Source of the DNA: Balneolales bacterium
GTDB taxonomy: Bacteria > Bacteroidota > Rhodothermia > Balneolales > Natronogracilivirgulaceae
Assembly: GCA_007131625.1 (NCBI GenBank)
Contig: SLQC01000040.1
Coordinates: 1 to 35,003, forward strand
Reading direction: 5' to 3'
DNA length: 35,003 nucleotides
Part shown: piece after piece, positions 15,868 to 23,897 of the stretch
Layout: every line of letters begins with the position of its first letter
Position numbering within the stretch: position 1 is the first letter of the stretch
Notes under the pieces: generated by a model
The model's database searches: none
Told to the model about the DNA's origin: nothing
The model's input: the letters and a program-made list of their open reading frames with translations, nothing else
Translations under genes and position numbers: made by a program

Positions 15868-17709
15868 CTACTTCACTGGTTGACTGCTTTTCTCCTTTTT
15901 TGCTTTTTTTTTCTCTAGCGTTTTTTCCCGCCGCATTTCCTTGGCTTTCTTTTTGTCAACTGACTCCATCAGCTTGACATGATCAACCTGCTTGTTGATC
16001 ACCATTTGCTGGGCAATTGAAAGCACATTGTAGATCAGATAGTAGAGACTGAGTCCGGACGACAACCGGTTGAATATGACCAGCAGCATCACCGGCAGCA
16101 CATATTGCATCATTTTAAGTGCCGGGTTAGGTGCGGTGTTGCCCTGACCCGAAACTTTCATTTGTACCACCATGGTAGCGGTCATCAGCAGAACAAAACC
16201 TGCGATATGGGCTCCCATAAACGGAATGGTAAACGGCAACTCCAGGATGATATCCGGTGCTGCAAGATCCGATGCCCACAAGAACGGCTCCTGGCGTACT
16301 TCAATCGCGTTCTGGAAAAATCTCCAGAATGTAATGAGGACCGGAATCTGGAGAAGGTTGGGCAGACAGCTGCCAAGAGGATTCACTTTGGCGGTTTTGA
16401 ACAACTTCATCGTAGCCTGCTGCTGCTTCTGAGGATCATCTTTGTACTTCTCCTTGATAGCCTCCATCTCCGGCTGCAGTTCGCGCATAGCCGCCATGCT
16501 CTCAAAACTCTTTTTGGTCAGAGGGTAGAGTACAATTTTGACCAGAATGGCAAACAAAATGATTGTGACACCCATGTTGCCGGTCAGCCCGCCGAAAAAA
16601 CTGAAAAAGGGAAGGATGACATACTTGACAAAGGGGTCTGAAAACCAGCGCATAAATCCGAATCCGGTATCGACCATATCGTAGGCGGCCACGTCAAAAT
16701 CCCGCAGCTGGTAATAGTCGAGCGGCCCCAGAAAGAACTGGTAATTGTAAGATAATGATTCACCCAGCCGGGTGCGGAGTGCGGTCGTATAGTGGTGCAC
16801 CGTTTCACCGTTGTCTGCGTCGATCGCATGCTCAGCACTGAGAATGGCGCCGTCGGTCTGCTCGCCGGATTTCATAATCTGAGTGAAAAACTTCGATTTA
16901 CTTGCCACCCAGGTGACATTTCCGGTGATAATACTTTCTGAATATCCGGTATCTGATGGCTGAAATTGCTCCAGAACGCCGCCTGCAAAGCTGTAAGCGG
17001 CGGTGTATTGCGCCTCCGATGCGATATCCCGTTCGGTCGGCGGAATGGCCGGCTTCCAGATCAATTCGAAACTGCGTCCGCTGATATATTGCTCGATACC
17101 TTGAAAATCGATGTTCAGATGAATCTGATAGCTGTTGGCGTCGATGGTGTAGGAGTAGATCATCTTGCTGCCGTCTTCCAACTCCAACTCGTACTGAAGC
17201 GTTACAGTTTCACCATGTGAAAGAGAAACGACCGGATCGTGCGAAACCGGATGAAACAGCAGATTGTCGGTTTCGATGTTGTAATTCTCTGTCGACAAAA
17301 ACTCCATAGAGTAAGCCGACCGGGTGGTGTCGGACATCAGCTGAACCTGTCCGGCATCCCATTTCAAATGTTCCTTAAGGTGAAAACTTGCAGGTCCTGC
17401 CCCGAGATTGGTAAACCGGGCACGGTAATAGGGAGTTTCAATCCAGGTAGAGATGGTATCAGTCACCGATTGGTATCCGAATAAGCCGAGCGTCTGGCGG
17501 TCATCGGCCGGTCGATCCAGGAGAACATCTTCTTCCTCTTCAAAACGCTGTTCCAGCCGCCCTTCGGTCTCGTATTCGGGAATAGTGTCGCGGGCAAGAC
17601 GCTCCTGGCGCTGGCGTTCGATCTCCTCCTGCGTGGGCATGGTGGTGTACATCCAGGCAAGCATCAGCCCGAAAATAAGTACAAATCCGATTACGGTATT
17701 ACGATCCAA
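15868..17709 (-). CDS. yidC: membrane protein insertase YidC
   Basis: The 613-residue protein has the N-terminal signal-anchor MDRNTVIGFVLIFGLMLAWM, a large periplasmic beta domain (~65-350), and the conserved insertase core (GGLTGNMGVTIILFAILVKIVLYPLTKKS, NPLGSCLPNLLQIPVLITFWRF, SGLSLYYLIYNVLSIAQQ). It inserts and folds inner-membrane proteins with or without SecYEG. The start codon is TTG at 17709; no in-frame ATG exists nearby, and the N-terminus matches the family. The tail is Lys-rich, as usual, for ribosome contact. It sits at the end of the rpmH-rnpA-yidD-yidC cluster, 12 bases after yidD. Confidence 0.97.
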   Translation of the reverse strand: MDRNTVIGFVLIFGLMLAWMYTTMPTQEEIERQRQERLARDTIPEYETEGRLEQRFEEEEDVLLDRPADDRQTLGLFGYQSVTDTISTWIETPYYRARFTNLGAGPASFHLKEHLKWDAGQVQLMSDTTRSAYSMEFLSTENYNIETDNLLFHPVSHDPVVSLSHGETVTLQYELELEDGSKMIYSYTIDANSYQIHLNIDFQGIEQYISGRSFELIWKPAIPPTERDIASEAQYTAAYSFAGGVLEQFQPSDTGYSESIITGNVTWVASKSKFFTQIMKSGEQTDGAILSAEHAIDADNGETVHHYTTALRTRLGESLSYNYQFFLGPLDYYQLRDFDVAAYDMVDTGFGFMRWFSDPFVKYVILPFFSFFGGLTGNMGVTIILFAILVKIVLYPLTKKSFESMAAMRELQPEMEAIKEKYKDDPQKQQQATMKLFKTAKVNPLGSCLPNLLQIPVLITFWRFFQNAIEVRQEPFLWASDLAAPDIILELPFTIPFMGAHIAGFVLLMTATMVVQMKVSGQGNTAPNPALKMMQYVLPVMLLVIFNRLSSGLSLYYLIYNVLSIAQQMVINKQVDHVKLMESVDKKKAKEMRREKTLEKKKAKKEKSSQPVK

Positions 17710-17721
17710 AATGATTGCTGT

Positions 17722-18045
17722 TTAAAAGTCGGTTGATAGTGAAGAGGTAATGATATTGTCTCGATTGGAGGTATTGCTGTTGTTGTGGGTGGAAGACTCC
17801 GGTGATTCAACAATACAGTTGCAGTGTACTTTTTTTCCGGGAACCGGATCCTCGCCTCCCTCGCTCCAGGGGTTACACCGGAACACCCTCCAGACAGCAA
17901 GGACGAATCCCTTCAGGACGCCATGAGTCTTAAGTGCTTCGATAGCATAGTGGCTGCAGGTGGGGTAATAGCGGCAGCTAGTGGGGAAATAAGGTGAAAT
18001 AAAAAACTGGTACATTCGTACGAGTCCGATCAGCAAGTATCTCAT
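17722..18045 (-). CDS. yidD: membrane protein insertion efficiency factor YidD
   Basis: The 107-residue protein has the YidD signature: LIGLVRMYQFFISPYFPTSCRYYPTCSHYA followed by AIEALKTHGVLKGFVLAVWRVFRCNPWSEGGEDPVP. The paired Cys/Tyr motif (SCRYYPTCSHYA) is diagnostic. YidD is a small membrane-associated helper of YidC. The tail after DPVP is ~35 residues, longer than usual, Ser/Asn/Thr-rich, and starts with a CNC motif. The start ATG at 18045 overlaps the rnpA stop by 4 bases (ATGA), indicating coupled translation. Longer upstream reading of this frame is inside rnpA and is rejected. Confidence 0.93.
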   Translation of the reverse strand: MRYLLIGLVRMYQFFISPYFPTSCRYYPTCSHYAIEALKTHGVLKGFVLAVWRVFRCNPWSEGGEDPVPGKKVHCNCIVESPESSTHNNSNTSNRDNIITSSLSTDF

Positions 18046-18455
18046 GTCGTACCTCCGGCTTTCAACTGTGAACGGACGGCAGCCAGCAATCTTTTGCATT
18101 CCAGCTCGATCGCCGAAAAAGGCGCATCTGCTTTTTTGACAATAAAGATTCCGTGAAAACCGATTTGTTCGGATTTTGCAACTTCTCTGATCATGTGTTG
18201 GTTTAGCCGGTAAGCTTCCCTCATACGGCGTTTGATCACATTGCGTTTGTGTGCTTTGCCAAGGCGTTTTCCTGCGATAAAACCCATCAGGCAAATTTCA
18301 GGTTGCCCGGGAAATACAAGATAGCGCAAATCCATGTTATGGTCCCGCACCACCCTGCCTTTACGGAACAACCGTTGAACGGGTTCACGTCCACGCAGGA
18401 TCCGGGATCGTGGTAAAATATATCTCCGCTCGTCGTTACTTGCGGAATCCTTCAT
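18042..18455 (-). CDS. rnpA: ribonuclease P protein component
   Basis: The 137-residue basic protein is the small protein subunit that helps the RNase P RNA bind and cut pre-tRNA 5' leaders. RRYILPRSRILRGREPVQRLFRKG is the usual N-terminus, and KRLGKAHKRNVIKRRMREAYR is the diagnostic RNR signature. The only in-frame start that includes the N-terminal domain is ATG 18455, which lies 20 bases inside rpmH, so the two genes overlap in different frames. The stop overlaps yidD by 4 bases. Confidence 0.97.
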   Translation of the reverse strand: MKDSASNDERRYILPRSRILRGREPVQRLFRKGRVVRDHNMDLRYLVFPGQPEICLMGFIAGKRLGKAHKRNVIKRRMREAYRLNQHMIREVAKSEQIGFHGIFIVKKADAPFSAIELECKRLLAAVRSQLKAGGTT

Positions 18456-18591
18456 CGCTGACGGTCAGACTGTGTCGACCTTTTGCCCGGCGGCGCTTCA
18501 GAACCTTGCGCCCGTTGGCAGTCTCCATACGGGATCGAAACCCGTGAGTATTACTGCGACTGCGCCGGCTTGGTTGATATGTACGTTTCAT
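18436..18591 (-). CDS. rpmH: 50S ribosomal protein L34
   Basis: This short 51-residue gene begins MKRTYQPSRRSRSNTHGFRS, continues RMETANGRKVLKRRRAKGRHSL and ends SDEGFRK, an unmistakable L34 apart from its slightly extended C-terminus. It is the promoter-proximal gene of the rpmH-rnpA-yidD-yidC cluster and overlaps the start of rnpA by 20 bases. Two related long hairpins (18619-18687 and 18707-18777) lie in its upstream region. Confidence 0.97.
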   Translation of the reverse strand: MKRTYQPSRRSRSNTHGFRSRMETANGRKVLKRRRAKGRHSLTVSDEGFRK

Positions 18592-18618
18592 ATGTTTAAA
18601 ATATATAATTCATAAGGT

Positions 18619-18687
18619 CACATGGAACACCCATGGCTTTAATCATGCTCGTGTGTGTCTGTTATCCAGTCATGGGTGTTTCATCTG
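18619..18687. repeat. hairpin element A upstream of rpmH
   Basis: AACACCCATG (18626-18635) pairs perfectly with CATGGGTGTT (18671-18680). An outer helix CACATG (18619-18624) pairs with CATCTG (18682-18687) at five of six positions, separated from the inner helix by one G-T pair. The 35-base loop contains AATCATGCT and GTGTGTGTC. The same layout recurs 90 bases away in element B. It may be an RNA structure in the rpmH leader (minus strand) or a protein binding site. Confidence 0.75.
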
Positions 18688-18706
18688 TTTTTTTTATTTC
18701 TAAGGG

Positions 18707-18777
18707 CAGATGTAATGTCCATGTCGAAAATAATCATGCTTTTGTGTGTCGAATTGCCGACATGGCCATTTCATCTG
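18707..18777. repeat. hairpin element B upstream of rpmH
   Basis: CAGATG (18707-18712) pairs with CATCTG (18772-18777). After a T-T mismatch, AATGTCCATGTCG (18714-18726) pairs with CGACATGGCCATT (18758-18770) with one mismatch. The 31-base loop shares AATCATGCT and TGTGTGTC with element A. Both right arms are followed or completed by TCATCTGTT, exactly 90 bases apart (18681 and 18771). Stem sequences differ between A and B while pairing is kept. Confidence 0.8.
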
Positions 18778-19035
18778 TTAAAAAAATGATTATAAATCGT
18801 TTTATCATTCGCTGCCTGTCAACCTGCCCAGACCGATTACGAAGTGAATTTAACAAAGACTTTAAAAATACAAGTTTTTTCGCAAAAATGAACCTTCAAT
18901 TCAGGCTATTTTTATAAGCTGTGCGTTGGGTAGTAACAGATACTCGTGAAACGGAAAACCATAATTTGAACAAACATTGATTTAACTGTATTTTTCAAGT
19001 TGTAAAAATATGAAATTAAATGGCCAAAGGCTGAT

Positions 19036-22000
19036 ATGCTAGACAAAATTTTTGCAGGAATTTCAAAAATAATGGGCTCAAAAAGTGAGCGCGACATCAA
19101 AAAAATTCAACCGATCGTTGATGAAATCCTCACTTACGAAGAGGAGATGAAACAACTCACTGACGACGAACTCAAGGGAAAGACGGAAACTTTTAAAGAG
19201 GAAATCCGGGATGTGACGGCGGCGACGCAGCAGCGCATCGACGAGATCAAAGCCGAACTCAGCACTATTCACACAAGCGAATCAGAAGAAATTGACAAAC
19301 GGAACGAGTTGGAAACCGAACTGGAAGAACTCGATAAAGAGTGGCTGGAGATCGCCGACGAGGTGCTGGATGACATTCTTCCCGAAGCGTTTGCCGTGCT
19401 GAAAGAGACCTGCCGCCGGTTTGTCGGAAAAAGCTGGAAAGTAGCCGGTAACGAGATCGAATGGGATATGATACCGTATGACGTTCAGCTTGTCGGAGCC
19501 GTAACGCTGCATCAGGGAAAAATCGCCGAGATGAAAACCGGTGAAGGTAAAACACTGGTAGCGATCTTTCCGACCTATCTCAATGCACTGGTCGGACGCG
19601 GTGTGCATATCGTCACAGTCAACACCTATCTGGCCCAGCGTGACTGTGAATGGAACGAGCCAATTTTCAACTTTCACGGACTGAAAGTGGATTGCGTCGA
19701 CCGCTACGAACCCAATACCGAAGCACGTCGGAATGCCTACAAAGCCGATGTCACCTACGGTACCAACAACGAATTCGGTTTCGATTATCTGCGGGATAAC
19801 ATGGTCATTAATAAAGATCAACTCGTGCAGCGTGGCCACCATTATGCTATCGTCGATGAGGTCGATTCCGTTTTGATCGATGAAGCGCGTACTCCGCTCA
19901 TCATCTCCGGACCGGTCCCTCAGGACAATCAAAATCAGAAATATTCCGAACTAAAACCGCGGGTTCAGAGGCTGGTTGAAGCACAGAAAAAACTCATCGC
20001 CAAATTTCTTTATGAAGCCGAGGAGGCGTATGAAAAAGGGGATGAACAGACAGCCGGACTCGCTTTGTTTCGTGCCCGACGCGGTTTTCCGAAGAGCAAG
20101 AAGTTTCAGAAAATGATGCAGGAACCGACATTGCAGAAATTAACACAGCAGACAGAATATCTCTATCTGCAGGACCAGGGTAAAAATATGCCTATTGTTG
20201 ACGAAGCTATGTACTACGCTGTCGACATGAAGCAGAACACTATCGAACTCACCGATATGGGGCGGGAACTCATCACGCCTTCCAGCGAGGACAAGGACTT
20301 TTTTGTGATTCCGGATATGGGTACCGAAACGTCGGAACTTGAAGCCGAACTGGATAAAAAAGAGCAGGAACAGATCTCGGAGATCATGCAAAATCCTGAT
20401 TTTAGTGAGGAGTACAAAGAGCAGCAGACTGAAAAGGTCAAAGAAGAGATCAAGAAGGAGCGGTCAGACCGCATGTCCGAGCTCTATCGTGTCTTCTCCG
20501 AGCGAAGCGAGCGTATCCACTCGGTAAATCAGCTATTGAAGGCATATACGCTGTTCGAGCGGGATGACGAGTATATTGTCTCGGAAGGTAAAGTGCAAAT
20601 TGTCGACGAGCATACCGGTCGGGTGTTGTCCGGAAGACGATACTCGGACGGGCTTCACCAGGCCATCGAGGCGAAGGAAGATGTGAAGGTCGAGGCTGCC
20701 ACCCAGACCTATGCCACCATTACCTTGCAGAACTATTTCCGAATGTATCACAAATTGGCCGGAATGACCGGAACGGCGGTGACCGAGGAAGGGGAATTTT
20801 TCGAAATCTACAAACTGGAAGTAATTGAAATACCAACCAACGTGCAGGTTCAAAGAGAAGATAATGAGGATCTCGTCTTTCGTACCAAACGGGAACGGTT
20901 CAATGCGGTCATCGAGAAAATCCAGGATTATCATGAAAAGGGCCAGCCTGTGCTGGTCGGAACCACCAGTGTGGAAACCTCGGAGACCCTGAGCAGGATG
21001 CTCAAACGGACCGGTATAGCGCACAATGTTTTGAACGCCAAACAGCACAAAAGCGAGAGTGAGATTGTGCGTCAGGCCGGGCAGAAGGGTGCGGTTACCA
21101 TTGCGACCAATATGGCGGGACGTGGTACCGATATTAAACTTGGCCATGGTATTCGTGAGCTTGGCGGACTCGCCATCCTGGGTACCGAACGTCATGAGTC
21201 ACGGCGGATTGATCTCCAGCTGCGGGGGCGTGCAGGACGACAGGGTGATCCCGGAGAATCCCAGTTTTATGTCTCCCTGGAAGATGATTTGATGCGCCTG
21301 TTCGGTTCCGAGCGGGTAGCCAATGTCATGGACCGCTTAAAATTTGAAGAGGGCGAAGTGATCCAGCATCCGTGGGTTTCCAAATCGCTGGAGCGGGCAC
21401 AGAAGAAAGTGGAGCAGAACAACTTCAGCATCCGGAAACGACAGTTGGAGTATGATGACGTGCTCAACAATCAGCGGAATGTGGTGTACGGATATCGCCG
21501 CCGGGCACTTCTGGGTGACGGACTGAGCAGTATGCTGCTGAACATGCTGGAGGATATGATCTCTGCTATCGTCAATGAACTTTATAAAGAGGGCGATTAC
21601 GACGGTATCCGCGAGCGGATGCTTCGGCTGCTGGCAGTTGATGTGGAAGTGGATCGTGAACATTGGTCCAATTTGCGCGAGGACGGGGTGATCGACCTGA
21701 TCTTTGAGGAAGCCGTCAAAACCTATCAGGAAAAAGAGCAGCGGCTCAGTACACCATTCTACAATGTGATCAAACAGGTTCATGAAAACGAAGCCGAAAA
21801 CAAGCCTTCCAATGTGCAGATCCTGTTTACCGATGGCGTCAAACGGATGCGTGTGGTCGTAAACATCGAAGAGGCAGTAAAAAACGAAGGCCGAGAAGTC
21901 GTGCGGGCACTTGAGCGGTCAGCGGTACTCTCGGTGATCGATGAAAAATGGATGGAACACCTTCGTGAGCTGGATACGGTGAAAGAAGGGATCGGTCTGC

Positions 22001-22401
22001 GGGCGTTTGGACAGAAAGATCCCCTTCTGGAGTACAAGCGCGAGGCGTTCAACATGTTCTCTCAGCTGCTTGAAGACATCAACAATGATGTAGTTTCACT
22101 CATCTGGCGTGCGGTTCCGGAAGTCGCAGCCGATCCAAAGCAACTGCAACACGGCAAACAGCCGGCAAGAAGCCGGGTTAATCTCGACAAACTTAAAACA
22201 CAGCATGATTCCGCTGAAAACATGGGTTTGCGGTTCGGCGGTGCTCGGTCAAACCAGAGTGGTGCGCAACAAGCAGCGGCAGCAGCCGGTCGAGGTGAAA
22301 GAACCAAGCGTCAACCGGTGGTTGTAGAAGAAAAAATTGGAAGAAACGACTCGTGCCCGTGCGGATCCGGCAAAAAGTACAAGAATTGTCATGGACGTTG
22401 A
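19036..22401 (+). CDS. secA: preprotein translocase ATPase SecA
   Basis: The 1121-residue motor drives protein export through SecYEG. Walker A is MKTGEGKT at 166-173, the DEAD-like Walker B is VDEVDSVLIDEAR at 273-285, and the second nucleotide domain has TNMAGRGTDIKLG and GRAGRQGDPGESQF. The C-terminal zinc motif uses C1107, C1109, C1118 and H1119. It is ~220 residues longer than the Escherichia coli protein. One coiled-coil-like insertion lies at about 60-110, and a larger charged one at about 300-460 (KYSELKPRVQRLVEAQKKL, ELEAELDKKEQEQISEIMQ). Long SecA forms of this kind are usual in Bacteroidetes relatives. It is transcribed divergently from rpmH. Confidence 0.98.
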   Translation: MLDKIFAGISKIMGSKSERDIKKIQPIVDEILTYEEEMKQLTDDELKGKTETFKEEIRDVTAATQQRIDEIKAELSTIHTSESEEIDKRNELETELEELDKEWLEIADEVLDDILPEAFAVLKETCRRFVGKSWKVAGNEIEWDMIPYDVQLVGAVTLHQGKIAEMKTGEGKTLVAIFPTYLNALVGRGVHIVTVNTYLAQRDCEWNEPIFNFHGLKVDCVDRYEPNTEARRNAYKADVTYGTNNEFGFDYLRDNMVINKDQLVQRGHHYAIVDEVDSVLIDEARTPLIISGPVPQDNQNQKYSELKPRVQRLVEAQKKLIAKFLYEAEEAYEKGDEQTAGLALFRARRGFPKSKKFQKMMQEPTLQKLTQQTEYLYLQDQGKNMPIVDEAMYYAVDMKQNTIELTDMGRELITPSSEDKDFFVIPDMGTETSELEAELDKKEQEQISEIMQNPDFSEEYKEQQTEKVKEEIKKERSDRMSELYRVFSERSERIHSVNQLLKAYTLFERDDEYIVSEGKVQIVDEHTGRVLSGRRYSDGLHQAIEAKEDVKVEAATQTYATITLQNYFRMYHKLAGMTGTAVTEEGEFFEIYKLEVIEIPTNVQVQREDNEDLVFRTKRERFNAVIEKIQDYHEKGQPVLVGTTSVETSETLSRMLKRTGIAHNVLNAKQHKSESEIVRQAGQKGAVTIATNMAGRGTDIKLGHGIRELGGLAILGTERHESRRIDLQLRGRAGRQGDPGESQFYVSLEDDLMRLFGSERVANVMDRLKFEEGEVIQHPWVSKSLERAQKKVEQNNFSIRKRQLEYDDVLNNQRNVVYGYRRRALLGDGLSSMLLNMLEDMISAIVNELYKEGDYDGIRERMLRLLAVDVEVDREHWSNLREDGVIDLIFEEAVKTYQEKEQRLSTPFYNVIKQVHENEAENKPSNVQILFTDGVKRMRVVVNIEEAVKNEGREVVRALERSAVLSVIDEKWMEHLRELDTVKEGIGLRAFGQKDPLLEYKREAFNMFSQLLEDINNDVVSLIWRAVPEVAADPKQLQHGKQPARSRVNLDKLKTQHDSAENMGLRFGGARSNQSGAQQAAAAAGRGERTKRQPVVVEEKIGRNDSCPCGSGKKYKNCHGR

Positions 22402-22468
22402 CAAGCCGGGACTTTCGCAGGTTGATTAAATGCAATGATATACAGCTCTATTCAGCGAAAGCGATAAG

Positions 22469-23125
22469 TCAGTCTTGCATATGGAAAAAACTCCCGGTCT
22501 GACTCTGTACACCTTCGCCACGACCTTCCCCGCCACCCTGACCACGACCAGCTCCACTTCCGCGCCGGTGACCTTCACTCTCGCCGCCTTCTGGAGTTTC
22601 AAATCCGATACTGTTATGGGATCGGCCACCAGAAGCCACTCCACGATCAGAACTCTCGGAAGCTTCATGGCGGTAATTATCGCGAATGGCATGACTGCCT
22701 TCTTGCAGCCACCCGAATGGTGTAATAAGTGTAATAGCACCGACATACAGCACGACCGAAAACAGTACCGACGCTAATACCTCTTTTGGTATCCTGATCC
22801 GGGTGACCCATGAAACGGTTTCCGGTGATGTTTTCTCCTTACGACGATGGGCCCTTTTTTGCCTGATATAACACAAGAACGTCTTCCAGTTAAATACAAA
22901 TAAATGTATCACAGAAAGTATTAGTATGGCAAGAGCCGTTACCTGATGCAATGACGCCCATTGTGTCTTGGTCAAAGCGAGAACGGTCCAGCCGGTGGCT
23001 TCGGCAATACGACCGGATGGAGAGAAATACAATATGACACCTGATAAAGCCAGTCCGGCAAAACAAATAGTCATCAGGAGTGAGACAAAACCACGTGTGG
23101 AGAATGGTTGTCTGGTTTTTTTCAT
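22469..23125 (-). CDS. DUF4405-type membrane protein, possible b-haem protein
   Basis: The first ~155 residues contain four hydrophobic helices (GFVSLLMTICFAGLALSGVILYF, LHQVTALAILILSVIHLFVF, LASVLFSVVLYVGAITLITPF among them). Conserved His are placed as in DUF4405/cytochrome b561-like proteins (LHQVTA, VIHLFV). Homologs are found next to anaerobic respiration genes, but biochemical function is not established. The last ~60 residues are a Gly/Arg/Glu/Ser-rich low-complexity tail without the usual family ending; another reading frame is open over the same bases, so a frameshift in the tail is conceivable. The gene is convergent with secA and divergent from the Rrf2 regulator, with a four-copy repeat between them. 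Confidence 0.7.
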   Translation of the reverse strand: MKKTRQPFSTRGFVSLLMTICFAGLALSGVILYFSPSGRIAEATGWTVLALTKTQWASLHQVTALAILILSVIHLFVFNWKTFLCYIRQKRAHRRKEKTSPETVSWVTRIRIPKEVLASVLFSVVLYVGAITLITPFGWLQEGSHAIRDNYRHEASESSDRGVASGGRSHNSIGFETPEGGESEGHRRGSGAGRGQGGGEGRGEGVQSQTGSFFHMQD

Positions 23126-23422
23126 TTGTTTAATTATTTTGAATTTTTAAGGCCATATGGAGCATCCGTGAACTGTCAAATAAACTATCACCACAGCATT
23201 AAACTATCACCACAGCATTAAACTATAGCCACAGCATTAAACTATCGTCACAGCATTATATAATTGATGCAGCAAAGTTTCACTTCATAGACGAATCACT
23301 TGAATTTAAGTTCATTGATGTTTTGGTATCCAAAGTTTGTTCAAAGAGCGAAATGCAGTTTTTTCTAAGACCGGATTGTCTTAAATTAAACATCCATTCC
23401 AATTTCCATTTTCCAGTGTATT
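23126..23422. other. divergent DUF4405-Rrf2 intergenic region
   Basis: No gene is seen. Besides the 4x19 repeat, the stretch directly before the DUF4405 start (23145-23170) reads on the minus strand GGATGCTCCATATGGCCTTA. This matches 16 of the 20 bases of the rpmH-proximal leader (GGGTGTTCCATGTGACCTTA) at a similar distance from the start codon. It should contain the promoters of both genes, but no clear -10/-35 pair could be fixed. Confidence 0.5.
23182..23257. repeat. 4 x 19-base tandem repeat
   Basis: Four head-to-tail copies of a 19-base unit, AAACTATCACCACAGCATT, lie at 23182, 23201, 23220 and 23239. The first two are identical; the third has AGCC and the fourth CGTC in place of CACC. 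They sit in the 297-base gap between the divergent DUF4405 and Rrf2 genes. They are not CRISPR, because there are no spacers. Possible tandem operator sites or slippage products. Confidence 0.95.
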
Positions 23423-23878
23423 ATGGTTTTATCAAAGGCGTGTACCTACGGGATTCTGGCGTCCCTATATATCACCAGAGAGACCAATAAAAAAACCGGC
23501 TATGTTTCAATAGGCCGAATGAGCAAGGAGCTGCATATATCTTTTCATTTTTTGACGAAGATCCTGCAGGAGTTAACCTCGGCTGGACTTCTCACCTCGA
23601 TGAAAGGCCCGAAAGGCGGAGTGGCGCTAAAACAGGACGCCAAAGATATCACTCTGCTGGACATTGTCATCGCCATTGACGGAATGGAGCTGTTTTCGGA
23701 GTGCCTTCTGGGACTACCGGGATGTGGCAATGAAGAGCCGTGCGCCGTGCACAACGAATGGGGCGGAATCAGAGAGCAGCTATATCAAACTTTCCGAAGC
23801 AAAACACTGGCTACAACGACGCAGCAGATTGACGAGCAGAATTTGCGCTTTGCCCTGCCAGAGCTGCTGGATTCGTGA
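23423..23878 (+). CDS. Rrf2-family transcriptional regulator, likely Fe-S/NO sensor
   Basis: The 151-residue protein has the Rrf2 winged helix (MVLSKACTYGILASLYI, ISFHFLTKILQELTSAGLLTSMKGPKGGVAL) and three Cys in the sensor loop, C94, C101 and C107 (CX6CX5C). This is close to the CX5CX5C set of NsrR/IscR that holds an iron-sulfur cluster. Family members sense nitric oxide, iron-sulfur status or redox. Neighbours (RIC, nrfHA and a CopD-like protein) favour NO or nitrite sensing, but its targets are not proven. The gene is divergent from DUF4405 and its 3' end is near the convergent barrel gene. Confidence 0.9.
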   Translation: MVLSKACTYGILASLYITRETNKKTGYVSIGRMSKELHISFHFLTKILQELTSAGLLTSMKGPKGGVALKQDAKDITLLDIVIAIDGMELFSECLLGLPGCGNEEPCAVHNEWGGIREQLYQTFRSKTLATTTQQIDEQNLRFALPELLDS

Positions 23879-23897
23879 AAGAGATCATTCTGTAATA

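Larger units (their letters stand above)
18592..19035. other. rpmH-secA divergent intergenic region
   Basis: This 444-base stretch between two divergent housekeeping genes carries no convincing coding region. A 94-codon plus-strand reading frame at 18633-18917 runs through the hairpin elements and is not believed. It holds two related hairpin elements and a possible secA promoter: TTTG at 18965-18968, 20 bases, then TATTTTTC at 18989-18996. The latter resembles the Bacteroidetes -33/-7 pattern only loosely. Confidence 0.6.

Noticed and set aside
18633..18917. 94-codon plus-strand reading frame between rpmH and secA
   Set aside because: It runs through the paired hairpin elements, whose repeat spacing and pairing explain the sequence better than a protein; no domain is recognisable.
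23182..23257. Tandem 19-base repeats as a CRISPR array
   Set aside because: The units are contiguous with no spacers and there are no cas genes.
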